This document shows, piece by piece, positions 28,801 to 37,262 of a DNA stretch of 60,565 bases; the first letter of the stretch is position 1, and each line of letters begins with the position of its first letter. Position numbers and translations under genes: made by a program. Source of the stretch: Bacillota bacterium (lineage in GTDB: Bacteria > Bacillota > Clostridia > Acetivibrionales > DSM-1351); contig JAEWAX010000150.1 in assembly GCA_023391425.1 (NCBI GenBank), positions 1 through 60,565 of the forward strand. The letters are read 5' to 3'. Under the pieces are notes generated by a model. It did not search any database, was not told the origin of the DNA, and saw only the letters and a program-made list of their open reading frames with translations.

Positions 28801-31800
28801 AAAGGATAATGTCGTTACTGCTAGCAGAGCATCTGTCTCCTTCATTTCAGTCTTTTTTGCAAAAGACAATAATAAGTTTATTAATGCATGCTGCTCAATT
28901 TGGACGCCCTTTGGTTTTCCCGTTGAACCTGATGTATAAATTACATATGCTAAATTGTTGGAAGCTTTATTCTGAGCTATACTTTCTGCACTGTATCTAG
29001 AAATAATGTTCTGCTCTGAATCCAAGCATATAACTCTGGCATTGTGATTTGGAAGAGTGTCTATTAGCTTCTCCTCAGATAAAATTATACTTACATTTGC
29101 ATCTTCAATCATATACGCAAGACGGTCTTTCGGGAAAATTGGATCCATGGGTAAATAAGCAGCTCCTGCCTTGTGTATACTCAAAAGTCCAATAAGCATG
29201 TCTATAGACCGATCAAGATAAATTCCAACAATACTCTCAGGCCCTATACCATATGATTTCAAATAATGTGCAAGTCGGTTAGAACTCTCATTTAGTTGAG
29301 TGTAGCTCATTTGTTGCTTTCCACAAACTACTGCAATAGCATTTGGCGTTTCCACCGCCTGCTTTTCAAAAAGTTCCGTCCAACTTGAAAAATCACCTAT
29401 ATCTTCTTTAGTATTATTCCAATCAAGAATAATGGTATTCTTTTCTTCCTCTGTCAAAACGTTGTACCTATCTAGCTCTAAATTTGGATTATTTAAAATG
29501 CCAACAAGTAATTGTTTATAATGTCCTGCCATTCTGACAATAGTTTCTTCATTAAATAAATCAGTATTGTATTCGAAATCAGCAGCTAATACTTCACCAA
29601 CATTTCGAATATCAACAGCTAAATCAAACCTTGAATAACCTGGATCTATTTCTAGTGTTGAAATGTTGAGTTTAGACAATTCCAAGTTTACCATAGGTGT
29701 ATTCTGCATACCAAAAAGCACCTGGAATAAAGGATTTCTGCTCATATCGCGCTCTAAGTGGAGCTCTTCAACTATCTTTTCAAATGGAACATCCTGATTT
29801 ATATAAGCTTCAAGAGTTTCATTCTTAATCTGTTTCAATAGTTCATTAAACTTAATTTCACTTGAAAAACAAGTGCGCAAGATAACATTATTAGCAAAGA
29901 ATCCGATTAACTCCTCAATAGTCTTTGTATTTCTGTTAGCAATCGGCGAACCAACAATAATGTCAGTTTGTCCTGAATACTTGTAAAGTAGAACCTTGAA
30001 TGCTGCCAATAATACCATAAACAATGTAACATTTTCTTGTCTTGCATACTTCTGCAGTTCCTCCACTAATTCAAGAGGAATTATGCTTGTAAATTTTGCC
30101 CCATTGTATGTCTGTACTGGAGGCCTTTGTTTATCTATAGGCAACTCTAGAACAGTCGCACTTCCTTCAAGCTGTTTCTTCCAGTATGCTAACTGATTCT
30201 TCAGACTGCCTGCCTGGATGTTTTCAATTTGCCACTGTGCAAAATCAGCATATTGTATTGTCAATTCTGGTAAAGGTTGTACCGTCTCGTTAAGATATGC
30301 ATCATAATAATAATTTAGTTCCTTAAGGAGAATTCCAAATGACCATCCATCAAAAACAATATGATGTACAACTAATATAAGAATATGTTCATTTTGATCA
30401 ACAGTTACCAATTTACTCCTTATAAGAGGACACTTTTCAAGATTAAAAGGCGTTTTTGCTTCCTGTTCTGCTAACTGAACGACTTTTGCTTTCCTGTTAT
30501 TATATGGAATGTTTTGTAAATCTATAAATTCCATAGGCATTTTTACTTCCTGATTAAATACCTGAACTGGCTGACCATTATCTTCAACGAAATATGCCTG
30601 AAGAACTTTATGACGTTTAATTATTGCATTAAAGCTTTCATTCAATGCATCTATATTTAAACTTCCCTTTAAAACCAATCCTATAGCTAAATTGTATTGT
30701 ATACTCTGCAAATTCAAACGGTCAAGAAACCATAATCTTTGCTGTGCAAAAGAAAGCTTAGTTTTTTCCATGCCTAAGGTGGTTTTACTAATCTCACAGG
30801 TTGTACTATCCTGCTTCTGTACAGCCCCTTCTATTACTCCTGCAAGGTCCTCTAATATATGGCAATTAAAAATCTCTGTTTGAGAAAGTTCAACTTTAAA
30901 GCTTTCCCTTATCCTAGAAAGCATTTGGGTAATCTTTAAAGAATCCCCGCCTAGCTCAAAAAAATTATCATTAATGCTAATTAGATTTCTATTTAGAACC
31001 TCTGACCATATTTTAACCAGCTCAATCTGAGTAGGCGTAACTGGCGGAATAATTTCTCTCTTACTAAATTCTTCAGCCAATAAAGCATGCATTTGCTGTT
31101 TTATTAAGTCATATTCTCCATTAATATAATTCTCTCTTAATTTAAATCTCTGAAGTTTTCCACTCGATGTCTTAGGAATATCCTTTACTGGTATAACTTC
31201 TGAAACCTCAATACCATTTTTTTGACTTATTAACCTTTTCAGTTTTATTGCAATATCTATAAAGGAGTCTATCTTCTCTTCATACATGACAAAAAGAATC
31301 AATTCATCACTCTTTAATTTATCATTAAATACTCCTGCCGCCGCAAGCTTACCAGGTTCAACGCCGTCAACACACTCTGCTGTACGCTCTATATCATGTG
31401 AATAAAAGTTTTGGCCTGCTACAAAGATTACGTCTTTAGCACGCCCAGTAATAGTGAGTCGCTTGTTTCTGATAAAACCTAAATCCCCAGTATTTAACCA
31501 TCCATCTGATGTGAATGTATCTTTTGTTGCTTGCTTATTATTGTAGTATCCAGAAGTAACATTACCGCCAGAGATTTGAACATATCCAATCTTATTCTCA
31601 CCAATATCGTTATTTTCTTCATCGCAAACACGCACATAGCAATCATAAATCGGGTAACCCACATCTAAGTAAATAATTGCGTTTATATCATCTTTTGTCG
31701 TATCAACAACGGTTTCCCCAACTCTAAGATGATTTCTATTTAAGGCATGGTAAATAAATTCTTCTCCTACAATAGGAAAAGATACTGCAATAGTGGATTC

Positions 31801-32778
31801 CGCTAACCCATAAGCAGGTTTCATTGTATTACGTTTTAAACCGTAAACAGACAGCTTATCCAAAAACTCGTTATTTACATCAAGCGATGTTGGCTCGGCA
31901 CCATTGTACATAATTCGTACATTTGATAAATCCCACGCCTGCCTAATCTCTGGATCATACGATTTTAAAACCTGCTTGTATCCAAAGTTAGGAGAATACA
32001 ATATAGTTGCTTTATGTTCACTAACCTTTTGAATCCATAGTAGGGGATTGCTTAAAAATAGCTGTGTTGGCATACTGTATTGATTGATGCCCGCAAGCAC
32101 TTCCTTTATATGGAAACCTATTAATCCCATATCATGGGTAAGCGGTAACCAGCTTAGACCTGAATCGTGTGAATCATAATGATCCCACTTAAGAACAGAT
32201 TTTAGATTTATAAAAACATTTTTGTGTGTAATCATTACTCCCTTTGGGTCGCCTGTGGAACCAGATGAAAATTGAATAAAAGCAAGGTCTTTTTCCTGGG
32301 GATGATATATTTCTCCATATCTTTCTGTCTGAATAGCATCATCCATGAATATAGCACTTTTTCTTATTTGTTCCAGCTGACTGCTTAATTCATTTTCCTT
32401 CGCGAATACATCTATACTTTCCAAAAGTGCAGCTGACATTAAAATTCTTGGATTATTCAATATGCTCCATATTTTAAACAGCTTATGCTTATGTTCATCA
32501 TTATTACCTGTAGCAACAGGAACAGGAATCATTCCTCCAAGGATACATGCCCAAAAAGAATATACAAACTTTTCGTTATCATCTATCTGGAATATAACTT
32601 CATCTCCCTGTTTGTACCCGAATTGCTGAAAAACATATAATAATCTTAAGGATGTTTGGAACATTTCCTTATATGATACATACCTCTCTTCTGTATCATT
32701 AAGTATGAAAGTAACTCCTACTTGATCTTCATTTTTTCTCGCTTCAATCAGTTCTACTAGTGTTTTATATTCGGACAT
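22882..32778 (-). CDS. Loading and first modules: FAAL-ACP-C-A(Gly)-PCP-KS-KR-DH-ACP
   Basis: A 3298-residue hybrid synthase. Residues 1-560 are a fatty-acyl-AMP ligase of the MycA/FAAL type (FSSGSTGDPKGVM, SWLPLTHDMGLIG), which loads a fatty acid on the first ACP (Ser613). Then come C (HHIVFDGW, His805-806) and A with pocket residues D-I-L-Q-L-G-V-I-W-K, close to the Gly code. The PCP has Ser1674. The KS has Cys1907, with no AT after it. The KR has TGGLGGIA and Tyr2746 in IDYSAANAF. The dehydratase has His2828 in EHLVLGTP and Asp in HPSLLDVATG. The last ACP has Ser3219. KR before DH is the reverse of the usual order. Expected product: N-acyl-Gly extended by one C2 unit, reduced and perhaps dehydrated. 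The C-terminal tail is basic (LLKKRRQQMLRGKG). GGAGGAG precedes the ATG. Confidence 0.93.
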   Translation of the reverse strand: MSEYKTLVELIEARKNEDQVGVTFILNDTEERYVSYKEMFQTSLRLLYVFQQFGYKQGDEVIFQIDDNEKFVYSFWACILGGMIPVPVATGNNDEHKHKLFKIWSILNNPRILMSAALLESIDVFAKENELSSQLEQIRKSAIFMDDAIQTERYGEIYHPQEKDLAFIQFSSGSTGDPKGVMITHKNVFINLKSVLKWDHYDSHDSGLSWLPLTHDMGLIGFHIKEVLAGINQYSMPTQLFLSNPLLWIQKVSEHKATILYSPNFGYKQVLKSYDPEIRQAWDLSNVRIMYNGAEPTSLDVNNEFLDKLSVYGLKRNTMKPAYGLAESTIAVSFPIVGEEFIYHALNRNHLRVGETVVDTTKDDINAIIYLDVGYPIYDCYVRVCDEENNDIGENKIGYVQISGGNVTSGYYNNKQATKDTFTSDGWLNTGDLGFIRNKRLTITGRAKDVIFVAGQNFYSHDIERTAECVDGVEPGKLAAAGVFNDKLKSDELILFVMYEEKIDSFIDIAIKLKRLISQKNGIEVSEVIPVKDIPKTSSGKLQRFKLRENYINGEYDLIKQQMHALLAEEFSKREIIPPVTPTQIELVKIWSEVLNRNLISINDNFFELGGDSLKITQMLSRIRESFKVELSQTEIFNCHILEDLAGVIEGAVQKQDSTTCEISKTTLGMEKTKLSFAQQRLWFLDRLNLQSIQYNLAIGLVLKGSLNIDALNESFNAIIKRHKVLQAYFVEDNGQPVQVFNQEVKMPMEFIDLQNIPYNNRKAKVVQLAEQEAKTPFNLEKCPLIRSKLVTVDQNEHILILVVHHIVFDGWSFGILLKELNYYYDAYLNETVQPLPELTIQYADFAQWQIENIQAGSLKNQLAYWKKQLEGSATVLELPIDKQRPPVQTYNGAKFTSIIPLELVEELQKYARQENVTLFMVLLAAFKVLLYKYSGQTDIIVGSPIANRNTKTIEELIGFFANNVILRTCFSSEIKFNELLKQIKNETLEAYINQDVPFEKIVEELHLERDMSRNPLFQVLFGMQNTPMVNLELSKLNISTLEIDPGYSRFDLAVDIRNVGEVLAADFEYNTDLFNEETIVRMAGHYKQLLVGILNNPNLELDRYNVLTEEEKNTIILDWNNTKEDIGDFSSWTELFEKQAVETPNAIAVVCGKQQMSYTQLNESSNRLAHYLKSYGIGPESIVGIYLDRSIDMLIGLLSIHKAGAAYLPMDPIFPKDRLAYMIEDANVSIILSEEKLIDTLPNHNARVICLDSEQNIISRYSAESIAQNKASNNLAYVIYTSGSTGKPKGVQIEQHALINLLLSFAKKTEMKETDALLAVTTLSFDIAGLELYMPLIRGAKLVIAQRDDVMDGSSLIRILNEQNITMMQATPATWRLLIESGWTGCSSLKVLCGGEALPKDLANQLIDRCHTLLNVYGPTETTIWSTLDSVEANEKMISIGKPIANTQVYVVDKAMNPVPIGVPGELLIGGDGLARGYMNLPELTKEKFIPDIFSNKPNAFLYNTGDIVKFTSNGKLEYVGRKDNQVKIRGFRIELGEIEALINLEQAVKECVVVAKELIPGEQALVAYIIPSSETMCTDTDIEYIRKSLKEKLPDYMVPTAFMVMDSYPMTPNGKIDRKALPVPERVNKTYETNYEAPSSKIENQLEAIWREVLKLDKIDVNSSFFDLGGHSLLLAQVRSKIGSVLNREVSIMDLFKYPTIASLSGFLLGSNETVAEAEEAYKKQDDRLKSTDTKIAVIGLSGRFPGAKNTAEFWNNLCNGVNSISHFTDEQVIDEGITPEMVKKPGYVKAWGALEDIDKFDAQFFGYNPREAEVLDPQQRVFLEESWKALEDAGYTAEKYKGLVGVYASVGMNTYAQRLKDGYASQGLASDYQIMTSNDKDFLATRIAYKLNLEGPSISVQTACSSSLVAVHLACQSLVNGECDMALAGGVSIRLPQKAGYLYQEGMILSPDGNCRAFDEHAKGTVGGNGAGVVVLKRFEDAVADGDDISAVILGTAINNDGAMKIGYTAPRVEGQAKAIAKAQANAGIEPESITYIEAHGTGTPLGDPIELEALTQVFRKTTENKEFCAIGSVKTNVGHLDAAAGITGFIKTVLSLRNKMIPPSINFTSPNPKLNIKESPFFVNQSLRTWSNESKPLRAAVSAFGIGGTNAHAILEEGPVFNSESNDGKPLLFVLSAKSKKALNSVTTNFIDFLEHNSSVNLADVAYTLQMGRKEFEFKRCFVSASIEEALDLLKNIEQYPQRVLDSTEEQNHSSQQTLENPESYPLEQLGKLWLGGVRIEWEKLYQGQKRKRISLPTYPFEGQSFWAKKAVLTGFEKPVLTMNKKADISEWFYTPIWKQSVDGGSYDSDNDDYRKEVLLLIKDSNEFSDQFEAKLKEYDADIVVAVSGKEFKLLSDKKYIFDPEDSTHYEQLFSELSRLEKIPSRILNLLGIDQTEVGTTNNSLYLGERLFFSMMYTAQAIGKKGVSKSIQIKVLTNNSQRLLCEQEINPEKALHLGACRVIPVEYQNIKCCSIDCVLPNKGSMQELIELLIDEIYFMPCEGMIAYRGMERWKQEFDSIKPNIKNDSSIKLKNDGVYVITGGLGGIALETAQYISSEILRAKLVLIARSEFPKLEQWEDWLETHNKRDRISQKILRLKKITSSGAEIFICQADVTEPTQLKNVREIILNRFGKINGIIHAAGSPGGGMIQLKNKEQAQKVLAPKVKGTTALYETFKDCGIDFMILYSSLNAITGGFGQIDYSAANAFLDAFAQAHDSRKGTRFISIDWDRWPGIGMASGTAQDTAVEMPYVHPLLGKCLLDNEDRIIYSGELSPENDWVLSEHLVLGTPTIAGTTYLEMARAAFEDITGNSRAQISDVLFLNPLAVKPGEKRKVYTILIKSGDTYKFQIISKDSLEEIDKAKWLEHIRGKISPSVQSNGMHIELEDLKEKCGVKTVFSIDGQHKLSEEFISFGSRWRSLKRFSLGDNEGLVEVELNQNFINDLQSYKLHPSLLDVATGAVRLAAKGNYLPFSYEKLEIHSVLPEKIYGHIRFKDDYESAKEIITSDIDIIGENGALLIEIKNFSMKLISETAAENIKGRSSSGSHNAEVTFAIKLIEEINSTRKGILHEGINVSEGLQALNIILNGCFKSQIIVSTKDIKIALNQANYLEQPNVIDALDEAAVSKERHPRPEVESEYVPPKNETERKLAQLWQDVLCIDKVGIQDEFFALGGDSLLLIQFHTRLKEAFTTDIAVVDLYKYNTIALLAKQLNSESNEEEQPSFNEVNSRANKQMELLKKRRQQMLRGKGVISDE

Positions 32779-32832
32779 ATGCTACTCCTCCTAATAATAG
32801 TTATTACTGAGCACTACATTATTCTTGTTTCT

Positions 32833-34140
32833 TTATTTAAAGACTTGAATCTTTTCAAAAGTGGGGTTATTGGGGTTTATCCTATTATTTTTTGGACGGA
32901 AGAAGACTTCAAGAGAAAGACTATCTGGCTGAAAAAGCACCATTTGAATAGTCATTTTATTATAGATGTCACCACTCTCTGAGAATACGCCAGGCGTGCT
33001 ACCATGGTAATAAGATATAATTTGCCTTATTTTATCTACAGATATATTAGAACCATCTCTCTGCAACAGAGTTTTTATATTTTCCCATCTTTTTGTATTG
33101 TACTTATTTATTGTATGATTATTATTGTTACCGTAGAGTACAAAAGAATTTACAGCAGCGACTGCATCGCTGATACCCCAAGTTATATTCTTATTCAGTT
33201 TTGAGTCACTTTTTCTAATTTGACGTTTTACCCTATTCCCATCCGAACCATTTCCGCTGAAATTATTTTCCAGTATTATACTACTGTCTGGATCCGAAAA
33301 CCCTATGATATGGTTGAATGCATAAAGTTTTTTAGGATCTCTCATGTACTCCGCTGCATCAGTCATTGTATCTGTATTTTCTAATGCATACCTTAGATCC
33401 ATAGGATAAGAGTGCCTTCCTTCAGATGAATATGCTGCATTTGATCCCGAATCAAGAATTCCTGCAAAAACCTTATCGTTATTAAAACCTGTAAGAATTC
33501 CCATATAGCCCATGAACCCTATTGAGCATATCTTTTTATCTGGATACACATATGTAATTACAGCTTGGATTCTTGGAAGCTGATTCTGCTTTCCTCCATA
33601 CCAATCGAGATTTCTTCCCGTAATAGTTTTTTGTGTTTCTGACCGCGCTCCAAATGCCGATACAAAGCAACATTGAGTACCACGGATTGCATCAGTGAAA
33701 AGGTTAAATAGATACATTTCATTCCGAGAAATCTTATTATCGCTTCTCAAATCTCTATCTCCTCCAGAAAAAACTGATGCCATTCCTTCAATTTCTTCTG
33801 CATATTTAGAATCTATTTGAGGTTTGATGTCTTCCATACGGTAAAATGCGTATTTATATTCTGATTTAATCAAGTTCTCAGCAATATAGGAATCCACAAG
33901 AGATTCATAATCAGGCACTAATTGCAATATTCCTTTTGCAAAGGCCTCTCCAATTTGCTTATGTGACAAACCACTAGTATAATCAAGTACAACATTATAG
34001 TAATTGCCTTCATTGGTTATGCTTACCCCATCAACTTTATAGCTGCTATTCTCTACAGTAGCTATAGGTATTTCACTAGTACATCCTGCTTGGAGTAGGA
34101 GTATAAATACCAGACATACGGCTAAAAACTTTGTTTTCAT
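32833..34140 (-). CDS. Lipoprotein Ntn hydrolase (C45 / acyltransferase-like)
   Basis: A 435-residue secreted enzyme. The N-terminal signal ends in a lipobox (LLQAGC, lipid on Cys20), so it is held on the outer face of the membrane. The middle has adjacent Cys157-Cys158 in RGTQCCFVSAFG, followed by TGRNLDWYGG. This is the arrangement of C45 family hydrolases (penicillin acyltransferase type), in which the chain cuts itself before the Cys to expose the nucleophile. Later motifs GFMGYMGILTGFN and the Asn-rich late region also fit. Residues 21-155 would be the propeptide. It lies between the exporter and the first synthase gene, 54 bases before the latter. Hydrolysing an amide of the exported product, for instance removing the fatty acyl cap, is an inference. 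A peptidase or amidase with another target is possible. Confidence 0.78.
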   Translation of the reverse strand: MKTKFLAVCLVFILLLQAGCTSEIPIATVENSSYKVDGVSITNEGNYYNVVLDYTSGLSHKQIGEAFAKGILQLVPDYESLVDSYIAENLIKSEYKYAFYRMEDIKPQIDSKYAEEIEGMASVFSGGDRDLRSDNKISRNEMYLFNLFTDAIRGTQCCFVSAFGARSETQKTITGRNLDWYGGKQNQLPRIQAVITYVYPDKKICSIGFMGYMGILTGFNNDKVFAGILDSGSNAAYSSEGRHSYPMDLRYALENTDTMTDAAEYMRDPKKLYAFNHIIGFSDPDSSIILENNFSGNGSDGNRVKRQIRKSDSKLNKNITWGISDAVAAVNSFVLYGNNNNHTINKYNTKRWENIKTLLQRDGSNISVDKIRQIISYYHGSTPGVFSESGDIYNKMTIQMVLFQPDSLSLEVFFRPKNNRINPNNPTFEKIQVFK

Positions 34141-34184
34141 TCAGATTACCCCTTTATCATTTTTATAGCCATCACTGTTCTTTG

Positions 34185-36152
34185 TTATAAAAGTACTGCT
34201 TCAATTTTGTTTGTTTGGTAACTTACAATTTTTCCTGTTTCCATCTTTATGTGCTTATCTGCCTCATTGAAATAACGATCGTCATGTGTTATTGCGATTA
34301 CAGTCTTACCTCTCGCTTTAAGCTCTGGTAATAATACCATATAGAAGAATTTACGATATTCTGGATCCTGGTCTGCTGCCCATTCGTCAAAAAGATATGC
34401 AGGGCGGTTTTCCAAAAATGAAATTAATAATGCCAACCTTTTTCTCTGCCCAGTAGAAAGCTTGACTGTATTGAAAACTCCATCACAAAGCTGAACCTTA
34501 TCGCGAATACGCAACACGTCTAAATAATGATTAATCTCTTCAGATTTATTTTCATAATCTATTCCATACATTCTATCAAAGAGATGAAAATCACTAAAAA
34601 TAATTGAGAAATTGCTTGCAAGCGTTTCCCTATCGACTTGAATTCCATTTACTGTTATGCTGCCTTCATCCGGCACATACAGACCTGTTATCAGCTTAGC
34701 TAGAGTTGATTTTCCACTGCCATTTCCACCTGAAATAAAGATAATTTCTCCTGATTTGAAATCACAATTGATAGGACCTACTTCGAAGCATTCTCCATTT
34801 TCGTTCTTATATGCGAATTTTATATTATTAAGACTAATTTCCAAGTCCTCACCATTTCTAGGCTCAGCTGCTTGCTTATTATCCTCATTGAATGAAATTT
34901 CCTTAATAAAACTTATAATCCTTCTCCAACTAACCAAAACTCTCATTAATCCAGGTATAAGATAAATTTCATTATTTACTATTCCACCCATGTATAAGAA
35001 CACCAGTACATAGTTTTGTAACGTGTTATTCTGCAAACTTTGAAAAATCAATGGAAAAATAAAAACTACAATGGCAATCGCTAAAATATAAATAATCTCT
35101 CCAAATATTGAGACTCCTACAAAGGTATATTCGCCATCAATACGAGAATCTCTGTATTCCTCACAGCTTTTTTTAATATCCGTTGAGAACTCTCGACGCT
35201 TATTTTTATTGATATATAGTTCCTTAAAACCATCTATCATATCATTTATATTTTTGAAAAATTTATTTTGTACATCTCTGTTTAGCTCAAACTTCTTTTC
35301 AGCTTTATCGCTTACAGCAAGGAACAGTCCTACAGCTAAACCAATCATAAGTAAAGTAAAAATCATACCCCAGAAATTTAATGTGCCCAAATAGATAAAG
35401 CAAGTAATCATCGTTATGACACCGGTCAATCCATTAACTAATGCATTTACAAATCCACTTACGGTTTCAGTGTCATTATTTAATGCAGCATGTACCTTTC
35501 CGTCTTCTAGCGATTCAAATTTATCATATGGAGCCTTAAGTATATTGTTGATTATTTCTATTCGTTTGTCGTATACCACTTCGCTTGTAATAGCAATAAG
35601 CTTTTTTCTAACAACATATGCACTTACAGTAAACAGCGCAATTCCTATTATTACGTATAAATACAGTCCACTATCCATGGCTGCCCATCTGCTCTCATTA
35701 CTCACAACCCTATTTAATGCTTGGTTTATCATAAATATAACAATTGAATTTCCTAATGCACTTGCTATACTAAGTGCTATAATCATAAAATATGGTCTGT
35801 CATGCTTTTCTTTAACAAAGAAAGTTGAAAGTAAATAATACAAATAGAATAATGGGATAACTATGCACAAACACACAACTCCTTTAATAAGAGCAGAAGG
35901 TCCAAATTCGTCAATCATTTCCCAAGATGTGCCATAATACAATGAATATGGCGCCATATAAAGGCAATAAAAAATCCCGGCTATAAGCGCAAGAGATATA
36001 AATATAGAACCAACATCTTTGATTCCGTTCGTATGGAAACTCCGCTGTTTCGTAACAATATCTTTAAGTATCATAATAATGTAAAACATAGTTGCAAGTA
36101 TAAAAGCAGCTGAAACAATAATCATTGTAATTGACAGTCCATTACTAAACAT
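34185..36152 (-). CDS. ABC exporter of the cyclic-peptide / SyrD-PvdE type
   Basis: A fused permease-ATPase of 655 residues. Two or three extra N-terminal helices (to about residue 115) precede the usual six-helix core. The ATPase domain has Walker A SGGNGSGKST near residue 475, signature LSTGQRKRLALL, and Walker B ending FDEWAADQDPEYR. The DEWAADQDP signature is typical of the SyrD/PvdE subfamily, which moves non-ribosomal peptides or siderophore precursors across the inner membrane. It starts 12 bases after the thioesterase gene and ends 44 bases before the Ntn lipoprotein, so export and external processing genes are coupled. It is probably the main exporter of the product, with the ABC-2 system at the left edge as a second one. 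Confidence 0.88.
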   Translation of the reverse strand: MFSNGLSITMIIVSAAFILATMFYIIMILKDIVTKQRSFHTNGIKDVGSIFISLALIAGIFYCLYMAPYSLYYGTSWEMIDEFGPSALIKGVVCLCIVIPLFYLYYLLSTFFVKEKHDRPYFMIIALSIASALGNSIVIFMINQALNRVVSNESRWAAMDSGLYLYVIIGIALFTVSAYVVRKKLIAITSEVVYDKRIEIINNILKAPYDKFESLEDGKVHAALNNDTETVSGFVNALVNGLTGVITMITCFIYLGTLNFWGMIFTLLMIGLAVGLFLAVSDKAEKKFELNRDVQNKFFKNINDMIDGFKELYINKNKRREFSTDIKKSCEEYRDSRIDGEYTFVGVSIFGEIIYILAIAIVVFIFPLIFQSLQNNTLQNYVLVFLYMGGIVNNEIYLIPGLMRVLVSWRRIISFIKEISFNEDNKQAAEPRNGEDLEISLNNIKFAYKNENGECFEVGPINCDFKSGEIIFISGGNGSGKSTLAKLITGLYVPDEGSITVNGIQVDRETLASNFSIIFSDFHLFDRMYGIDYENKSEEINHYLDVLRIRDKVQLCDGVFNTVKLSTGQRKRLALLISFLENRPAYLFDEWAADQDPEYRKFFYMVLLPELKARGKTVIAITHDDRYFNEADKHIKMETGKIVSYQTNKIEAVLL

Positions 36153-36164
36153 GTTAACACCCTT

Positions 36165-36923
36165 TCAAACTAAATTTTGCAAATCATATCGTACCTTATT
36201 ACTATTTAAAGTAGAATTTATGATCTCTGCTATTTCTTTAATATAATTGTTTATAAAAAAATGCCCACCATCAAATTCATACATATCTATTTCATGAAGT
36301 GAATATCTTTGCCATTCGAACAATTCATCTCTCTCAGTAATTTTGTCATCTTTACCGCTAAAAACAGTGATTCCTGAATTGAATTTAGTAAGACTTCCAT
36401 CAAATGTATATAGTTCTATTAACTTATAATCAGCCCTTAAAATGGGTAAGAATAATTTTGCAAACTCCTTATTTTCAAACACTTCTTTTGGAGTCCCCCC
36501 AATTTTCAAAATTTCTTCTTTGAACCTCTCATCTTCAAGCGTATGCAATTGATTACTTTTTTTTGCAATATGTGGTGGATACCTTCCTGATACAAAAATA
36601 TGTATAGGCTCTATTCCATATATTTCTTTGATTCTTTTGCTTACTTCATATGCAATAACAGTTCCCATGCTATGTCCAAAAATTGAAAACTCATATTCAC
36701 CAATATATGGCTTTACTTCTGTAAAAATATCATCAATTGCACAAGAAATGTCGGTATAAAATCCTTCATTTATCCTCTTTCCTCTCCCCGCATACTCAAT
36801 GGGAATTACTTCTATGTTCTTATCTAGATGTTGTTTGAATTTATTATAAATTATTGCAGAACCACCGGCGTAGGAGAAACAAAATATAATTTTTTTCTTA
36901 GGTAAACGAGCTAGCGTATTCAA
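36165..36923 (-). CDS. Type II thioesterase
   Basis: A 252-residue alpha/beta hydrolase of the NRPS/PKS editing type. It has FCFSYAGGSA near the N-terminus, the nucleophile Ser85 in FGHSMGTV, the acidic residue in VFSGKDDKI and the final His in GGHFFIN. Such enzymes free mis-primed or stalled carrier arms. Because no thioesterase domain ends the assembly line, this free enzyme could in principle also release product, but its family is normally for housekeeping. The start is a TTG at 36923 with GGGAGG upstream. It is the first gene of the biosynthetic strand. Confidence 0.9.
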   Translation of the reverse strand: MNTLARLPKKKIIFCFSYAGGSAIIYNKFKQHLDKNIEVIPIEYAGRGKRINEGFYTDISCAIDDIFTEVKPYIGEYEFSIFGHSMGTVIAYEVSKRIKEIYGIEPIHIFVSGRYPPHIAKKSNQLHTLEDERFKEEILKIGGTPKEVFENKEFAKLFLPILRADYKLIELYTFDGSLTKFNSGITVFSGKDDKITERDELFEWQRYSLHEIDMYEFDGGHFFINNYIKEIAEIINSTLNSNKVRYDLQNLV

Positions 36924-37262
36924 AATTCTTTTCCTCCCTTTGACCTTACGTTATTGAATCCAATTTATTTAAAGTTATAGTATTTTGTAATTAACTTTTT
37001 ATTTCATTAGTTCCATTAAATTTATCTTTTACCGTTTAATTTGCTTTATTTCTACTTTTTACCATTATAATTTAATATTTTATGTATGTCAATATTTGAA
37101 GTTATGCCATTATATTACAAATTTATGTTGTACATTTTATTTTCTTTGCTATATAATAACATTTAAGTAATATACTGTAATTAAATTATATATCTATTCG
37201 TCTTATACGGTGATTTTATGAATAACATTAAGATACTAACAGGCGATAGGAGTGATATTATT
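36924..37262. promoter_or_regulatory. Divergent promoter region between main strand and docking-protein unit
   Basis: About 340 bases of very A+T-rich DNA separate the start of the biosynthetic strand from the rightward unit. For the rightward gene a candidate sigma-A promoter is TTGTAC at 37128-37133 and TATAAT at 37152-37157, spacer 18. No clear palindromic operator is seen. The leftward promoter is not obvious. Both units could be controlled from here. Confidence 0.5.

Noticed and set aside
35416..35838. 140-codon open frame on the plus strand
   Set aside because: It is antisense to the exporter's membrane region, with hydrophobic composition caused by the opposite strand.
36165..36923. 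Type II thioesterase as the chain-release enzyme
   Set aside because: Its motifs are those of editing thioesterases, and the BtrH-like domain fused to the last carrier is a better-placed candidate for release; it is not excluded, however.
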